DNA from: Archilochus colubris
Taxonomy: Eukaryota; Chordata; Aves; Apodiformes; Trochilidae
Direction of reading: 5' to 3'
Assembly (NCBI GenBank): GCA_023079485.1
Contig: CM041085.1
Coordinates: 92,453,115 to 92,517,114, forward strand
Length of the DNA: 64,000 nucleotides
Both the position numbers and the translations under genes were made by a program. The notes under the pieces were generated by a model that searched no databases, had not been told where the DNA came from, and worked only from the letters and a program-made list of their open reading frames with translations. Positions 63,191-64,000 of the stretch are shown here, piece by piece; positions within the stretch are counted from its first letter, which is position 1; every line of letters begins with the position of its first letter.

Positions 63191-64000
63191 ATAAACATTC
63201 TCTTTAAAATATTCTGAATAAAACAAAGGCAGAATTGAGTATTTAGAACCTTAAGCTTCATGGGTATTTGGACTGTGTAACACTAATGTTTTGTAAGTGC
63301 AGAAGTGTTTGGAGGGGAAAACTATCAACCTCAGCAGTTATCTTCCATGGAAATACATTTTTTATTCCCTTAATTACTAATTATTCCCTTCAATATTTCA
63401 CCAGCAAGTCAGGTAGGCTCCCCTTTTACCTCCTTTCAATGTATTTTTCATGCTTTCAAAGGCAGTCTCTTCGGAACATGAATACTTCTCTGTACCATAC
63501 CCCTATATGTTAAGAGGACAAATTGTTCCCATAAAGTACAAGGTGTCTGTCCCGATAAGATCTCCCTAATAAATCCTCAAGAGAACGAATTTCCTCAGGG
63601 CAAAAAAGGTGTGCAAATGCTATGTATCACCCTAAATCATTCTGGTAAATGAAAATTAATCCCAAACACCCTAATGATAAAAGCCACAACATGAAAACCA
63701 CCACATTTCTGAAGTGCCATACTGAGGCCATACAGCGACACTGAAACACCAGGTTTTCAGCAGCAAACTGGTTGCTATTGGCAAGTAGTACTTTCAGTTA
63801 CTTATAGTATTTTTATGGTAATACACCTGCTACTGTAATTCAAAACACAAAACTCCAAAGAATCATTCTCACCTATTTTTGTATTGAAAAAAAAAAAGTA
63901 ACAAAAAACTCCTCAAACAGATTAATTAGTAAATATGGGAAAGAAGATGTCTTTAAAGATACATAAACTCTTCTCCTTTTAATTATAACTATACATAACA

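Noticed and set aside
1..64000. tRNA, rRNA, CRISPR arrays, bacterial operons or phage genes
   Set aside because: I looked for cloverleaf-like B boxes, direct-repeat arrays and dense ORF packing and found none; the sequence is vertebrate genomic DNA.

Overview
The window is vertebrate nuclear DNA, almost certainly from a bird. It is AT-rich, has no operons and only scattered short open frames, and its interspersed repeats are avian. At least ten 5'-truncated CR1 LINE copies carry the CR1 3' end (octamer-like ATTCTATG repeats), and one solo LTR is of the avian ERVL type. Repeat assignments rest on remembered consensus sequences, not on a library search.

From 1 to about 41 kb I can support no gene. 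This part holds low-complexity tracts (7.8 kb, 17.1 kb), small tandem duplications, CR1 copies at 23.5-24.4, 29.5 and 31.2-34.7 kb, a compound palindrome at 36.0 kb and the solo LTR at 39.1-39.6 kb. Long open frames there are chance, low-complexity or CR1-derived.

From about 60.4 down to 44.7 kb the minus strand carries spaced exons of a multi-exon gene with kilobase introns. Two exons (57.0 and 56.2 kb) join in frame into the first two thirds of a PDZ domain whose carboxylate-binding loop and following segment resemble the first PDZ of Scribble. Exons at 60.2, 54.5 and 44.8 kb have consensus-like splice sites and the same phase (0-0). The 44.8 kb exon ends in an acidic tail, a TAA stop and an AATAAA that overlaps the stop. 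A weaker exon candidate lies upstream at 60.4 kb. A further well-spliced exon candidate at 41.5 kb would fit an alternative 3' end or a separate downstream transcript. I could not name the gene. The 5' part is outside the window, and the exon for the last third of the PDZ domain was not found.

The rest of the right half holds intronic or intergenic DNA, four minus-oriented CR1 copies (41.0, 46.5, 47.7, 62.7-63.2 kb), a perfect 26-unit AAT microsatellite at 45.6 kb and a pair of adjacent hairpins at 41.12-41.18 kb.
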